Source: Pelecanus crispus (Eukaryota; Chordata; Aves; Pelecaniformes; Pelecanidae). Taken from it: a stretch of DNA of 64,000 nt. Position numbers and translations under genes: made by a program. The DNA is taken from the NCBI RefSeq assembly GCF_030463565.1, contig NC_134643.1, positions 8,788,657-8,852,656 of the forward strand, written 5' to 3'. The notes under the pieces were generated by a model. The model was not told the DNA's origin and made no database searches. It worked only from the letters and a program-made list of their open reading frames with translations. Position 1 is the stretch's first letter, and each line of letters begins with the position of its first letter. Below are positions 21,531 through 33,230 of the stretch, one piece after another.

Positions 21531-22057
21531 CCACATACCTTTACAACTTGTATAAGCATTAAGGAAACTACCATATGCAAGCCCAGGCTAGTTAGGATTC
21601 CATAGAAATTGTGCTGTGACTGACATTAAAAACTGTTTCCCCAAAGCCAAAACAGAGCTACGTTAAATCCCACTATTTCACCTAAATTAAGAGTAGGCAA
21701 ACATTGTCATCTTAGCCAAGTCCACTTCACTGTTCAACAATTCCCTTGAAATAAAAAGTGTTATTATTGTGCTGAATACTTTCTTACCATTCTTTCGCAT
21801 TCTTTCTTTTGCCTATATATGTCTGCTGTCTTTCATCTTTTCCCTGAATTGTAGGTTGTCTGGAGTACAGCTCATCTCGTGCTCTTGTACAATGAAACCA
21901 GCTCTATGCCTGGAACTCAGAGGCACTACAACAGAGAGAGTACAATTTTTAAAGGGCTTAAATAGCAGCCTAAAAATGTCAGGATGGCACTTTTATTTTC
22001 TGAAGTCACCAAGCTGGCACTTTAAATACATGACCTTTATATATATTTTTTGAGCAG
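21531..22057. other. Spacer upstream of the candidate MEIG1 coding exon
   Basis: AT-rich sequence with no recognised feature apart from a polypyrimidine/acceptor region (ttttttgagcag) at its right end. Confidence 0.5.
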
Positions 22058-22190
22058 GAAAGCCTGTGGACAGGCCATCTGAATTAATGGTGACTCAGGA
22101 AGTGCCATGCGTATCTAGATGTCTTGAAGGAGCACATTCATTAGATGACTTCAGTACATCCTATAAAGAAGTACTTAACACTAGTAACAT
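22058..22190 (+). CDS. MEIG1: Candidate upstream MEIG1 exon, in frame with the MEIG1 ATG exon
   Basis: The exon lies between acceptor ttttttgagcag and donor aacat|gtaagt (133 nt). Of the three frames only one is open, and it is the one whose phase (two bases left over) joins the exon at 24035 in frame with MEIG1. An ATG at 22087-22089 then adds 43 residues ahead of the usual start, beginning MVTQEVPCVS and ending [11 protein letters not shown] before MAKADIKPK, for a 131-residue product. The ATG context is weak (T at -3, G at +4), while the canonical ATG has G at -3 and +4. It could equally be a 5' UTR exon that is open by chance. Confidence 0.5.
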
Positions 22191-24034
22191 GTAAGTTATC
22201 ATAAGACACTTAAATTCATTATAGTTTAACATTTATTAAGATCTAATGTTATTGCTAATAATATTGACTGTCTAAAGTCCCAGATTGACAACAGTTCTCA
22301 TCAAATATAGGTGAGCATACAATGTATGAAAAATTCTGTAATGGCTACAAAAGGGCCCTTTGCAGCAAAGGAGAAAAAAATTATCTTGAGATAGGTATCT
22401 CAAAGATTACACTAAAGATTTATAATAAGGATGTATGCTCAGCATGTTAATTTGTATGTGACACCTCATAACTGGGTGGGAAAATCACCTTGGTTTTTTA
22501 GCAAATGGCTGCCTTCAATTACAAAATGCTGCAGAGCCTGGTAAAAGAATGTTTGGAGTGCTGAACTCTGCCAGAAGAGAGCACTTGTGCAAATTTTTAT
22601 TGATCTTTAATAAAGCATGTACAGTAAGAGATGAAAGGCCCTTTCTTTGTGTGCTAATGGCTCTCATACAGTTAGATGACAGAAATGCAGACTTCTGCTA
22701 TTTCCACATTATAATAACAATAATTCTTGATATCATTTTCCTGAAGATTTGTATGCTGTGCTGCAATTTTTTTTTTCTCCTTTTCTGCCTTTCTAACAGA
22801 CATAAGGGCATTTGTGCATTTGATAAGACATCAGCATTCAACTTTTCAAGTTCTTGGTTGATACAGGAACTTGCTAAGTAAGGAAATTTTACTCTGTGTG
22901 CAGGATTTGGAGGCAGCATACTACCCACAGGGAGTGAGACTGTGTTCATCCTCTCCCAACAAAATCCAGAAGCTTTTTCTCCTTCTTTGAAAAAACCTTC
23001 CTAATTATGAAGCTGAAGCTTGGTAACATTACAAAGCTACGAAAGGACTCATTTCTGATCATATTTGCTAGGCATGATAGTGTTCTGTGTGTTTTGCTTG
23101 CACAATCAGCATAAAGTTCTATTTCAGTAGTAGAATAAGATACACTCAAGAAAGCAAATGCAGTGAAATTCAGATATAAGGCAGAAGTCAAATGGTTCAT
23201 ATTTTTTTTTGAGAGTTCAAATCCATCCCTGCTGAGTTTCTACTGACTCCACAATTTTTCTTAATTGCCTTTTTTTCTTTTTGCACCCCCCCTCCCTCCC
23301 CCAGTTTGAGTTTCATCTTGTCCCAGTTCTGCTCTGTTCAGGTTTAGCAGTTGATTAACTTATTTGCTATTTCTCAGAGATTGAACAAATGGGTTTTGTG
23401 TGAGGAGGAAGTCAGAGGCAGTCAGTGCAGATTTTGATGGGGCAAGGGTAGAACAGGATGAATTTTGGTAGGTTGTGTGCCTTGCCTCCTTACCCAATTT
23501 ATTTCTTAAGACCTCTTCTTTGTCATGTCCACTGTGGCCATGTGACTGGCAGTGCATTTCTCCTTTCCCCTCCTCTCCCATCCTGAGTGTTTGCTGTTCT
23601 TCAGTAACAGCCCAGCTCTTCATTTTGTGGTTCCCAGTTTGGTGTCCCTTCAGTAGGAAGAAAGAAAAACCTGAAGAACTGCCTGCCCCAAAGGGATAGC
23701 AACTGCGAAGATGTGAAATTTTAAAAATTACGGTATTTTTTTTTTTTAATGCATCAATATGCACAAATAAATATTAGGTAGGTTAAGTCGAGGTATAGAG
23801 GTGTATAGAGAAGTATAGATGAGTTGGGTTTGTTTCAGACCAAGTAGTGCATTTAATTTGATTCCAACTGCTTCTAACGTTTTTCTTTTTTAACCTCAGA
23901 CTTTGAGGGGAAGATAAGATTGTACTGGATGTAATTTCTTTATTGTTAAATTTTGTTCTACCCAGTTCTATATGTCCCTAAAAAAATCACTTGCTTCCAT
24001 CTTCTCTATTTAATTTTTAAAAATCTAATTTCAG
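22191..24034 (+). other. MEIG1: Candidate MEIG1 intron
   Basis: AT-rich sequence between the upstream candidate exon and the ATG exon. It has T-runs and a C-rich pyrimidine patch near 23285-23302, but no repeat or exon I recognise. The open frames at 22549-22881 (+) and 23360-23764 (-) show no family resemblance. Confidence 0.5.
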
Positions 24035-24059
24035 GAAGAAGTCTGAAGTTTCTGTAGTC

Positions 24060-26342
24060 ATGGCTAAAGCTGACATCAAACCAAAATCTATATATCATGC
24101 CAAAAAATGGTCAGATGATGTAGAGAACTTATACAGATTTCAGCAGGCTGGATACAGAGATGAGGTTGAATATAAACAAGTAAAACAAGTTGATATGGTA
24201 AGATGTAGAACTCTGCAAAGGTTATTTAAACTTCTGTCTTATGTTAAATGATTAAATAAAAATGGAGGTGCTGCTTATTTCCTTTCATTTAGGCTAGTTT
24301 CTGATACAGTTTTTTCTCCCAGGTCTGACTTGAATTCTTGGGCTATTAACTGTGCAGAGTAACTTATTTCACAGAAGTGAAATGGAAACACTACCCAGCC
24401 TGTGTTTTTGTTCCCCCTCTCTTATACATTTAGAAGCATTATAGATTTCTTTGAGTAGATGTAGCTGCTATCTAAGAGAATAATTCAGTTTTGAGGAAAG
24501 GAATTTATCAGAGTTAGTTCTCTGTGAAGTTTCCCTGATATTCTGCCAACAGACCTGACAGGAAACTTATTCATTGCCCAGGGAGCCAGTCTTGTGTCAT
24601 TGCTACTAACTTCAGTTTCACAGCTGAATTGCAGGGTAGCATGATCAGACTTTGTGCACACTCAAAACTTGGCTTCTATTGAAACTGTCCACAACAGAAA
24701 TATTTGATGCCGACTGTGGTAAAGGGAGTTGTGACACAGGCATTTATCAACAGAGAACATCAAGGACCTGGTCCTCTGCTCACTATAGTTGATGGCAATT
24801 CTCCCTAGCACATCAAATGAGCTAATGAATAATGGCCAGATATTCAGTGGCAACTTGAGATTCAAAATAGCAACCAAGACGTTAATACCACAAACAACAT
24901 ATTATCTTTGTTAGAGCTCTGTAATTTATCTTCCAAAGCAGCATATATAGTATGAAACATCCACTTTTAAAAGAGTTTAACCTCCTGTGCATGTAAGTGC
25001 AGAATGTTCCCAAGAAAGTCGCTCCTCATCCAGTTAACTCAAAATATAGCAAAATGCTGCTGTGCATAATAAGATGCAGTTTATTCTTTTGTCGTGGGCT
25101 CAGATAACACTGTAAAGGCTGTGGTGTAAATTCCTTTAACTGTGCAAAAGGAAATCCTGCAATTAGTGTGGTAGGAGCAGTCTGCTTAAGATTTATGGCA
25201 GGGCATAATCAATTAAACCCTGGTAAAAGTTAAAGAACACCGCTTACTCAATGTAAAACGAGCGTGCATTCTGTTCAAACTTGCCAGGACCTGGCAGTGG
25301 TTCTCTTCCAATTTACACATTTTGAAATGTCTTGTTTACTCCATATTATGTTTCCATAATGTAATTGTAATTAATGATGAAATTATAATATTAAGGCTCT
25401 TATGTTTAGATAGAGAATGCAAATAACTCAGCTGTATTTCTAAAGTAATAAGTGATAGAAGTACCACTTCTGGGACTCTCCAATTAGAGAATGCTGTAGT
25501 TTGACATCCTATTGTCAACCCTGCCTGGAAGAGAAATAAGATTCTTATTACCTGATTTTTAAGGTTTGATTTGATCAGAAGTAGTCAGAGGTGTTCAAGC
25601 TGCAGATGGCTACTAAAGCCATAAAGCTGTTGAACATACAAGTGTTCAAGCCTTTAGTTTAACGCTTCATGTTGTGGAACACTGAAGAGCACCAGGATGG
25701 TGTTGGTTTCCTGCAGGACCAATCCAGCTGTGTTTGAGACTATGATACATGTAGCTCACTTTATTTTTATGACATTGCTAATGAAAAGCACGATGTACAC
25801 AGTTTTCATAGTCAGAAGGGTCCTGAAGAAAGTGTGTCAGTCTTACAGAGGTGGAATCATCTAGCCTCTCAGAGTACTGAATAACATCAATCATTTTTTT
25901 CCTAAACAATGTATTTCAAAAGCTTTGACTAGTCCACTTTTTAAATGACTCTAGTCTATCAAATATTCTTAAATCCTTATTTCTAGACTTTTCTGATCAT
26001 GAAATTCTTTATACTAGACCAGAAAACTGGTTTCTGACATCTTGCTCTTAATCTTTTTTTAAAAGCTAAGCAAATTAATAGCAAAATAGTGTTCAGATGC
26101 AAATGAGGTTTTTCCATGGAAGTACACTCTATATTCTTTCCAATCTAATGCACAAACATCATTCAATGTGAGCATGTTCAGGTGAATGTATATCCTTTTT
26201 ATTCTATTCATAGGTAGAGTGTTGGCCAGAAACTGGATTTGTTAAGAAACTTCAGAGAAGGGATAATACATTCTATTATTACGATAAACAAAGAGAATGC
26301 GAAGACAAAGAAGTCCATAAAGTGAAAGTTTATGTGTATTAG
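24060..26342 (+). CDS. MEIG1: MEIG1, two coding exons, complete 88 residues
   Basis: Meiosis/spermiogenesis-expressed gene 1, a small partner of PACRG at the spermatid manchette needed for flagellum assembly. Coding exons are 24060-24197 and 26214-26342, joined in phase 0 (donor gatatg|gtaaga, acceptor cattcatag). The exon holding the ATG begins after ttcag at 24035. The product runs [20 protein letters not shown] through [16 protein letters not shown] to [20 protein letters not shown] and ends [11 protein letters not shown]. It equals the mammalian length of 88 and is nearly colinear with it. The intron (24198-26213) holds nothing recognised. It lies head-to-head with DCLRE1C. No close AATAAA follows the stop; one lies at about 27880. 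Confidence 0.97.
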
Positions 26343-29051
26343 CTTTGTTATTCTAATTTGTTTGTATTTTTTATAAATCTGTTTGTTGGAACCTGTAAGT
26401 AAAACAGATTTGTGTAATCTAACTTACCTTAAGTATTGATGTCATTCTTGGATAGAAAGGGGAATACGGGAAATGTGGAGAAGCCTGGAACTATAGACAC
26501 AGGAATTACATTTTTTTCCTGCTATAATCAAAAATATTATTATCCCTCATTTTCCTAGTTACAAATGTTTTGACATCAAAGAGATAAAAAGCTGGCAAAT
26601 GGGCATCATATATTTGGTTTAACTGTGTGCAAAGTCCATTATAAGAAGAGGCAGCAATCTTTATTCAGAACAATATAATCTTGTTGACACTGGCTAATGT
26701 CAGCCACAGTCTCTTGGTATAGCTAAAGGTTATGAAACTACAGAGGGCCAGAGTAAGGCCAAAAGGCTAAAGTTCCCTTGGAGAACAGCAAGAATAACAA
26801 GCAGAGAATTTAGTAAAGGACACCGAATAATCAAATAGCAAGGACCCGTGCTAAGCTGCAGATTTAAAAACTAGTTATTGTGATAGAAACAGTCACAACA
26901 AAAATGTCTTTCTAAGCAATAGGTAAGGTATCCCCAAAGTATTTTTGTCAGGTGCAAGTATTAATTACTTGAGGAGGAAGTATTAATTGACTTGGTAGCA
27001 TATGCCTTTTTATGGAGAGTGAAAAAAAAAGATTGTGGATTTATATATGGTGGGATCAGGGAGTAGAAAACTGCAGGGACAACATGAAATCCATACCATG
27101 TAATATTTAAGATTAGGTAACTTACGCAGATAATATGTGGGATTTCTGGGCAGAATTCATCTCATCTAACTTCAAATGTCACAGTGTCAACATCTACACC
27201 TGACCTTGTCATTCGGACACCCTTTGTTCTGAATGGAGAGAAGTTGGCTCTTCTGGGCACAATTAATTTCTTGTAAATGTAGATGTGTAACATGTTGCTG
27301 TGACATCAGCTCTGCCGAAGCTGTCCATACATGTGCTACTCTAAGACACACGGTAAACACGAGGTACCATACTTACCTTCACTCATTAGGGAATTTAAGT
27401 AAAATACTTTAAGATGCCAAAACCCTAGATAATTGACCAGTAGAACAGATTATTGCTATGTAAACCAGTAGGTGTGTTACAGAAAACAAAGTTATTAATA
27501 TCTCTTGTCTCTGGACTGTAAACCAAGGGGTATCTAAACTAAGTTTTAGGCATGGATTAGCAGTGTACATTTGACCATCTGTCTTATGGATATTCTTCCT
27601 TCATTTGAACCTAAGGTGGTCGCCAACTCAACATGCAGAATAGAGGACTTAGAGCTCCAGGTCAAAATAAGTAGTATAGATGCAATATTCAAAAGATCTC
27701 ACTGACGATAGGTGATGATGATCTAGTCACCTTATTTAGACTACTTGGAAATTTTTAGCTAAATTCTTATGAGCTCTGTTAGAAAAATGACTGAAAGGTA
27801 CTCAGAAGCAACTATGAAGCTTTTTTATTCCAGGAAGGTTTTAATGGCATATAAATAGAGAGTTACTGCCGTGACCGAAATAAAGGATTGCTACAGTAAA
27901 TTTCACTTCAGATTTTCATTATGATTTCTTTTTTATTTGGATTGCTCTGGATGTACTTTTTAAGAGAGGACTTTTTGCATACTTCGCAATCAAACAGTGG
28001 GAACAGAACAATTTATCAGGATAAACCATCTATTTTGTCACTTTAAGATAGTGGATCTCACTTTGTTAACTTCATAGATTCCAAAAAAAGAAATCTTCCA
28101 GTGGATATGAAAAGAGCCTTTAAAAAATTCACAAAAATAAATGTGTTATATAGCCAACTCAAATTTATTGGCAGGAATTATTGCTACCAACACACACAGA
28201 GTAAGTGAGAATGTTTGGTACAGCCATTTTCTCAGTCTATAAAAAAGCCATAGTTGAGTATTCAAAAACAGGAATTAAAACTGCAGGTAACTTTTTAGAG
28301 CTTAACTTTTTTTAAAGAAAGACTTTTAAAAATTGAGACAAATGTAAAAGATTATTCTGGGCTTCCCTCATTTTACCTGACTACACCTCACTGGTTTTGC
28401 AATGCTGCTGGATGCTTTCTCTTTTGTATTATGTTTTAAAACAATGAGTGTGTGTTTCACACAGCCCATGGATATTTCTTTTCTTTTCAAACAAGTAGCA
28501 TGGGAATTCATGTTTCACTTCTGAAATGCTGATTTTGTATGAGTTGGCAAATTCTTCTCACTTTCAGACAGTGAATTACCGAGATTTTATTACTTTCATT
28601 TTGCAGCATTGTCAGTGTGCTACAAGGTTGAATCTCACTGTGATGTTTAAAAGATTAATGGGATGAAAAGGAAAAAAAAGCCTTATAATTAGTGCTGGAG
28701 ACCAGCTTACAGACATAGCTTTTGTCAGCCCTAATGCTGTATTTGGGAGTTCACTCACTTCACTAGCAAAATAGCAGGTTTTGTACTGGCAGTGACAGTT
28801 TCAGTTACAGCTGTCCTTTGACATTCAGTTAATTTCCATATTTCACTCCAGTTTATGCTAAACTTGAGGTTACTTAAAACCCCTCTCTTTTTTTAAAGAC
28901 CTTAGCTGTGTAATGGCCTTAGCTATGAAGCCAAAGGGGTTCCTCTCTTTTTAAAGAAACAGGTACAGGGCTTCTTGCCTGAGTTCAAGTTTGTCTGTGA
29001 TCACAAAAATAACATTAATCTAGTATAAGGATGTTTGCTTGAGTTAATTCT
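26343..29051. other. AT-rich spacer downstream of MEIG1
   Basis: No open frame of note, recognised repeat or RNA gene was seen. It probably includes the MEIG1 3' UTR. An aaataaagg at about 27879-27887 is the first canonical polyadenylation signal seen. Confidence 0.45.
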
Positions 29052-29465
29052 TAGAATCATAGAATGTGATTGTGGCCTCCTCTGGACCAGCTCCAACAGG
29101 TCCATGTCTTTCTTGTGCTGAGGGCTCCAGAGCTGGACACAGTACTCCTCGTGGGGTCTCAGGAGCATGGAGTAGAGGGGCAGAATCACCTCCCTCAACC
29201 TGCTGGCCACGCTTCTTGTGATGCAGCCCATGGTACGGTTGGCTTTCTGGGCTGCAAGCGCACATTGTCAGCTCATGTCCAGCTTTTCATCCACCAGTAT
29301 CCCCCAGTCCTTCTTGGCAGGGCTGCTCTCAATGCATTCAGCTCCCAGTCTGCACTGATGCTGGGGTTTCCACAACCCATGTGCAGGACCCTGCACTTGG
29401 CCTTGTTGAACTCCACGAGGCTGACATAGACCCACTCCTCCAGCCTGTCAAAGTTCTTCCGGAAG
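29052..29465 (-). mobile_element. CR1 LINE fragment with a large internal deletion
   Basis: Read on the minus strand it starts in the late CR1 ORF (ttcaacaaggccaagtgcag, gatgaaaagctggacatgag, cagaaagccaaccgtaccat, aggttgagggaggtgattct) and reaches ctggtccagaggaggccac. It then jumps directly to the terminal cattctatgattct tail. About 400-450 bases of 3' region present in the copy at 18225-19034 are missing. The two copies share the same subfamily wording, including the deletion variant gaggaggccac. The minus-strand open frame at 29001-29231 is this element. Confidence 0.9.
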
Positions 29466-30914
29466 TGGCTTGGGTACTCAGCTGTGCTTGTTGAGTGTGA
29501 AGCTGATACTCAAGTACTTACAAGTTCTCCTCGGCTACTGTTATGCTAGATGTATCTCTTTCAGTCAAAAAAGCTGTCAAAATAATTTAATGTGTCAGTA
29601 TTTTCTCTTATTTGATAAATCTGTAACTGAAATGTCTTGTCTGTCACCTGAGTTTTAAGCATATTGAGACCTGTCAGCTTTCTTGTGTCTTAATTTAAGG
29701 TTGCTAAATTGTGAAGAAGTATTGGACGTAAGCAATCTGGGGAAGCTGTGCTTCATTTTAGGGGTGACACAACAGTTAATCAAGATAAGTAACTTATTTC
29801 TGAATGTCATTACAAAAACTTTTTTACTGAACTTCAGTAACTTTGAAGAGAGAGATAAAATCACATCTCTCCATTTTATTGCTTAAAGATGAAAATATTC
29901 GCTATTTTACTGATTTGAGTCTTAATAAAAAGTAATTCTTTGAAAATACTTTCCAAGGTACTTTTCTTATCTGTTGGTATTCTTCTTATCAGGGAACACA
30001 GTAATGCTTTCAGGGACCATTTGCAGCAGCTCAACAAATGGATGATGGCAAGGCTCCTTGTTAGCGAGTGCTCACCAGCTGCCCAAGTCTGACATACTTA
30101 GTCTAATTCCAGTTCACTTCGTGGCTTTGTACAAGACAAGAATAAATGCTTTCTGTGCTTGTTGAAGGTCATGAAAGGAGGTAAACCAAACTTTTCCAAA
30201 ACCTACTTTTCAGGCTTTGTGTTTGACAGCTACAAGTGAAATGGCAAGGGTGCAACCTCTCTGAATTCATCCAGTTACACTGGGGAAATAAAGGGTGTGT
30301 TTGTGTGTTCTAGGCTGGTTTTCTATGTTTTCAGCCTTTACTGGAATTCATTATGGAACAGTATTGTCTGAAAGTAATACTGTGGTTATTTTCTTTGCAG
30401 TCACAGAAGCTCAAAGCACCTAAAAAATCGTATAAGCATTTTAACTTTCACTTTGGTACCTGAGCATACTGTTGTCTTTCCAGCTCTGAAGACACTTGAG
30501 CCTCAACCTTTTGCTTTTCAAACATGGTTCCCTTGTTTCAGGGTGTTGAAAATGATTGACCAGCTTCAAACCATTTAAAGACAACTTTGTAACTCAACAG
30601 CTGTTGATGCTGCTGTTCCTCACATTGTCTGGCACAAGCAAAGTCTGTCTGAAAGCAGCTTGAATGGAGCTGCCTTACGGTCTTTGCAGGTTCTCTCCTA
30701 TTACCCTAGTTCCACTGGTTTTATATTTATTTGTCAGAGCTGCTTTCTTAGTAGCCTGCCTGTACTGAGAACCTGCTGGCAAGTTGTAATTACTTAATAA
30801 AACACATTTTCTTTCTTGTTGCAGTTGAGACTTTGCATTTACTTCAAGTCTGAAGCTCAAAGCTCATCACACTCGCAAACAGCATTTGGGAGGGTGATTG
30901 GTGACATATGCCTG
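29466..30914. other. Spacer without recognised features
   Basis: Unique-looking AT-rich sequence. No exon, repeat or RNA gene could be supported. A short TG-rich patch lies near 30295-30308. Confidence 0.4.
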
Positions 30915-31455
30915 GCACACAGGATAGAAACTGAGATGACACAGAAAAGGTAATTAAGAATGGGATTTAATAAGAAGACATGCCAGACTGCAGGGAGCAG
31001 GGGCAGGGCTCAGGCAGGTGAACGTCCAGCCTGACATCTTGCTCACACACCTCTGGCCCCTCCATCCTCCCTCCTCACCATCTTCCCATACTTGTTCCAC
31101 CCTGATCCTTCCCTTTCTGTGTCTGTGGTCCTTCCCCATAACATCCCATAGTAAGTTTTGTGCAGTCCCCCAAACCCCCTCAAATATCCCTTAATATTCA
31201 TGCTACCCAGGTTTCCTCCTCCTTATCCGTTACAAAATCGAGGCTGAGCCTCTCCAAGGCTGGAGTAGTTCTTTTAATGGCCCATCAGTCAGTGCCTGAC
31301 AGCCTCTGGCCTCTGTTGTTGTCTCTCTCATCACCTGCTCATTAATGTTTGCGTGTCTGTCTGTTTAATTTAGCATTTTCCGTGTTACTTGATATTTTTA
31401 TGGTATGGAATAGTCTTTAACCAAATAACTTCTGGAACCAGATGCTCTCATATTT
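30915..31455. mobile_element. LTR-like fossil repeat, copy 2 (family uncertain)
   Basis: Homologous and parallel to 20850-21530: agaaactgagatgacacaga, gggatttaataag, ggggcagggctcaggcagg, gttacaaaatcgaggctgag, atggcccatcagtcagtg. It is clearly diverged from copy 1. The likely origin is the LTR of an old avian endogenous retrovirus, though this is not certain. It is a broken remnant. The two copies flank MEIG1 about 10 kb apart; since host genes lie between them they are separate insertions, not the two ends of one provirus. Confidence 0.45.
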
Positions 31456-33039
31456 CACATGTCCTCACACCAACCTCCCCGAGGTGGGCGGCTTGGCTGC
31501 GATGTGAAGGATGATGCCGTGTAAAGGCACCTACTCAGCAGGACCTCTGTCCTGCTGCTGCAGATGTCCAGGCAGATGGCAGCTCTAAGGACATGGAGAC
31601 AAAGGGAAGGGAATGCCTAAAAACAGGAGGAGGATGGGAGAGGGAGGGAAAAAGGTCACATGAGTTCAGGGAAGGATGAGCGTGTGTAGGTAGTCAATCA
31701 CGCAGATGCATCAGCATTTTGCCAGTGATCTTGTACTCGCAGAAACCTCCTCCCTTGCTGGCAGTAGCTCAGTTCTTCTTGGCTGGGGAAGCAGGATGCG
31801 GTCCCAGCATCTCGCTGCAGATGTTCATCCTGCCTTGGCAGGAGTGCCCACATGCCTCAGCCAAGGGGAAGGTGTCCTGCTTGGGTGGATAAGCTGCTGG
31901 CAGCTGCTTGGTTTTGCAAGGGGGATGGAGCAAAAAGCAGGCGGACTGGATGCATAGCACATTTTTCATTTTTGCCCGGGGTGTCTAGAGGATGTCAGCT
32001 GCACTGCACTGCCCTGGGGGATGTGCTTGTGCCAAACACACGATGTTTTTGAACAGCCAGCGCCGGGATGCAAGCAGGGAAGAGCCAGCAGGTGGGCTGT
32101 GGGCACAAGGAGATAGGTGCTAGGATGCTGTGCACGGAGAGACAGGCTGGAGCCAGGCACGCTCAATACAGGGACGTGTTGGGCAGTGTTTCTGGAGGAA
32201 AGAGCACGGTGGCCCTGCAGATCTGCCTCTTTCCATGGCTCTGGTCTGCAGCCCTGTTCTGCGGCTGCGGTGGGTAGAGCCTGCTGACTCCTATCCTAAT
32301 GTCCCCAGTGGATCCATCTTCATCTTGTTCAGAAGGAACTTGTGTCACAGCCCAGAGGGAGCCTGCTTCTCTCCATTGACTCTTCAAAAAGGAGGAGGTC
32401 TATGTACCAAGGGCTGAAAGATCACTGTTTTGAGGAGACACTAATTAAAAACATGAAATATCTCTTTGATACCCTGTCACTTACAACTTTGGTCTCAACA
32501 AGTGAGAAAGATCACCACCCTTGCAACTACAAACACAGAGATCTATTTAAAATGTCATTGGATTAATATTTTCTCAGACCAGAGCAATATTTCAACAAAG
32601 ATTTATGTATCTGAAGGATGAGTTCAGAAGAGGTATTTAGAAGAGATATTCATTGATAGTATGTATATTGCAAGCAGATTATTGAGAATGCAAGGCAAAA
32701 GAAAAAGAAGAAATATAAAAGCTTAAGTATGCTACAGACAGTGAGACGACATTAAAATGTCATTAGGAATCTTAGGGAAGGAATAGCTTCTCTGTTATTT
32801 ACAGTTTTACCATTTGCATCCATCAGATAGAATAAAACACACCAAATACTCATAATTCCTGCTTTACTATAGCAGAGCAAAGCAGGAGGACCCAATCCAA
32901 ACCAGATGAAATAATTTACCATCTGTAACCGAGGATGTGAAGCATCACCTGCTAAATATAAACATGTTCAGTTGAGAAGTCCGGGGTCATGTACACTCCC
33001 AGTCTTAAGACCAGTAGCTCAGGACTCTCTAATTTACTA
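31456..33039. other. Spacer without recognised features
   Basis: Moderately GC-rich at 31.7-32.4 kb with several short overlapping open frames on both strands, none resembling a known protein and none with matching splice sites. The rest is AT-rich. No gene is called. Confidence 0.4.
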
Positions 33040-33230
33040 ATTTTTAGATCTTAACAGACTTTGGAAAATTGGAAAGGTGCCAGAGGACTGATGGAGGGTC
33101 AACATGATCTGCTACTTAAAAGGAAAAGGAATGATACTAGACTGGGTAAACAGACTCTAATCAGGGATAAATTAATGAAGTGGTTACACTAGGACTCTGT
33201 CAATAAAGAAAAAGGTGTTAGAAAGTATTG
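33040..33230 (+). mobile_element. Possible very old LINE (CR1-like ORF) remnant
   Basis: The phrase ttggaaaattggaaaggtgc and cagaggactgatggagggtc followed by aaaaggaaaaggaatgat resembles the CR1 ORF2 segment upstream of the reverse-transcriptase core (gaaaggtgccagaggattgg-type). The similarity is short and decayed and could be chance. Confidence 0.25.

Noticed and set aside
29001-29429. Open frames on both strands resembling a coding exon
   Set aside because: They are CR1 sequence on the minus strand, matching the copy at 18225-19034.
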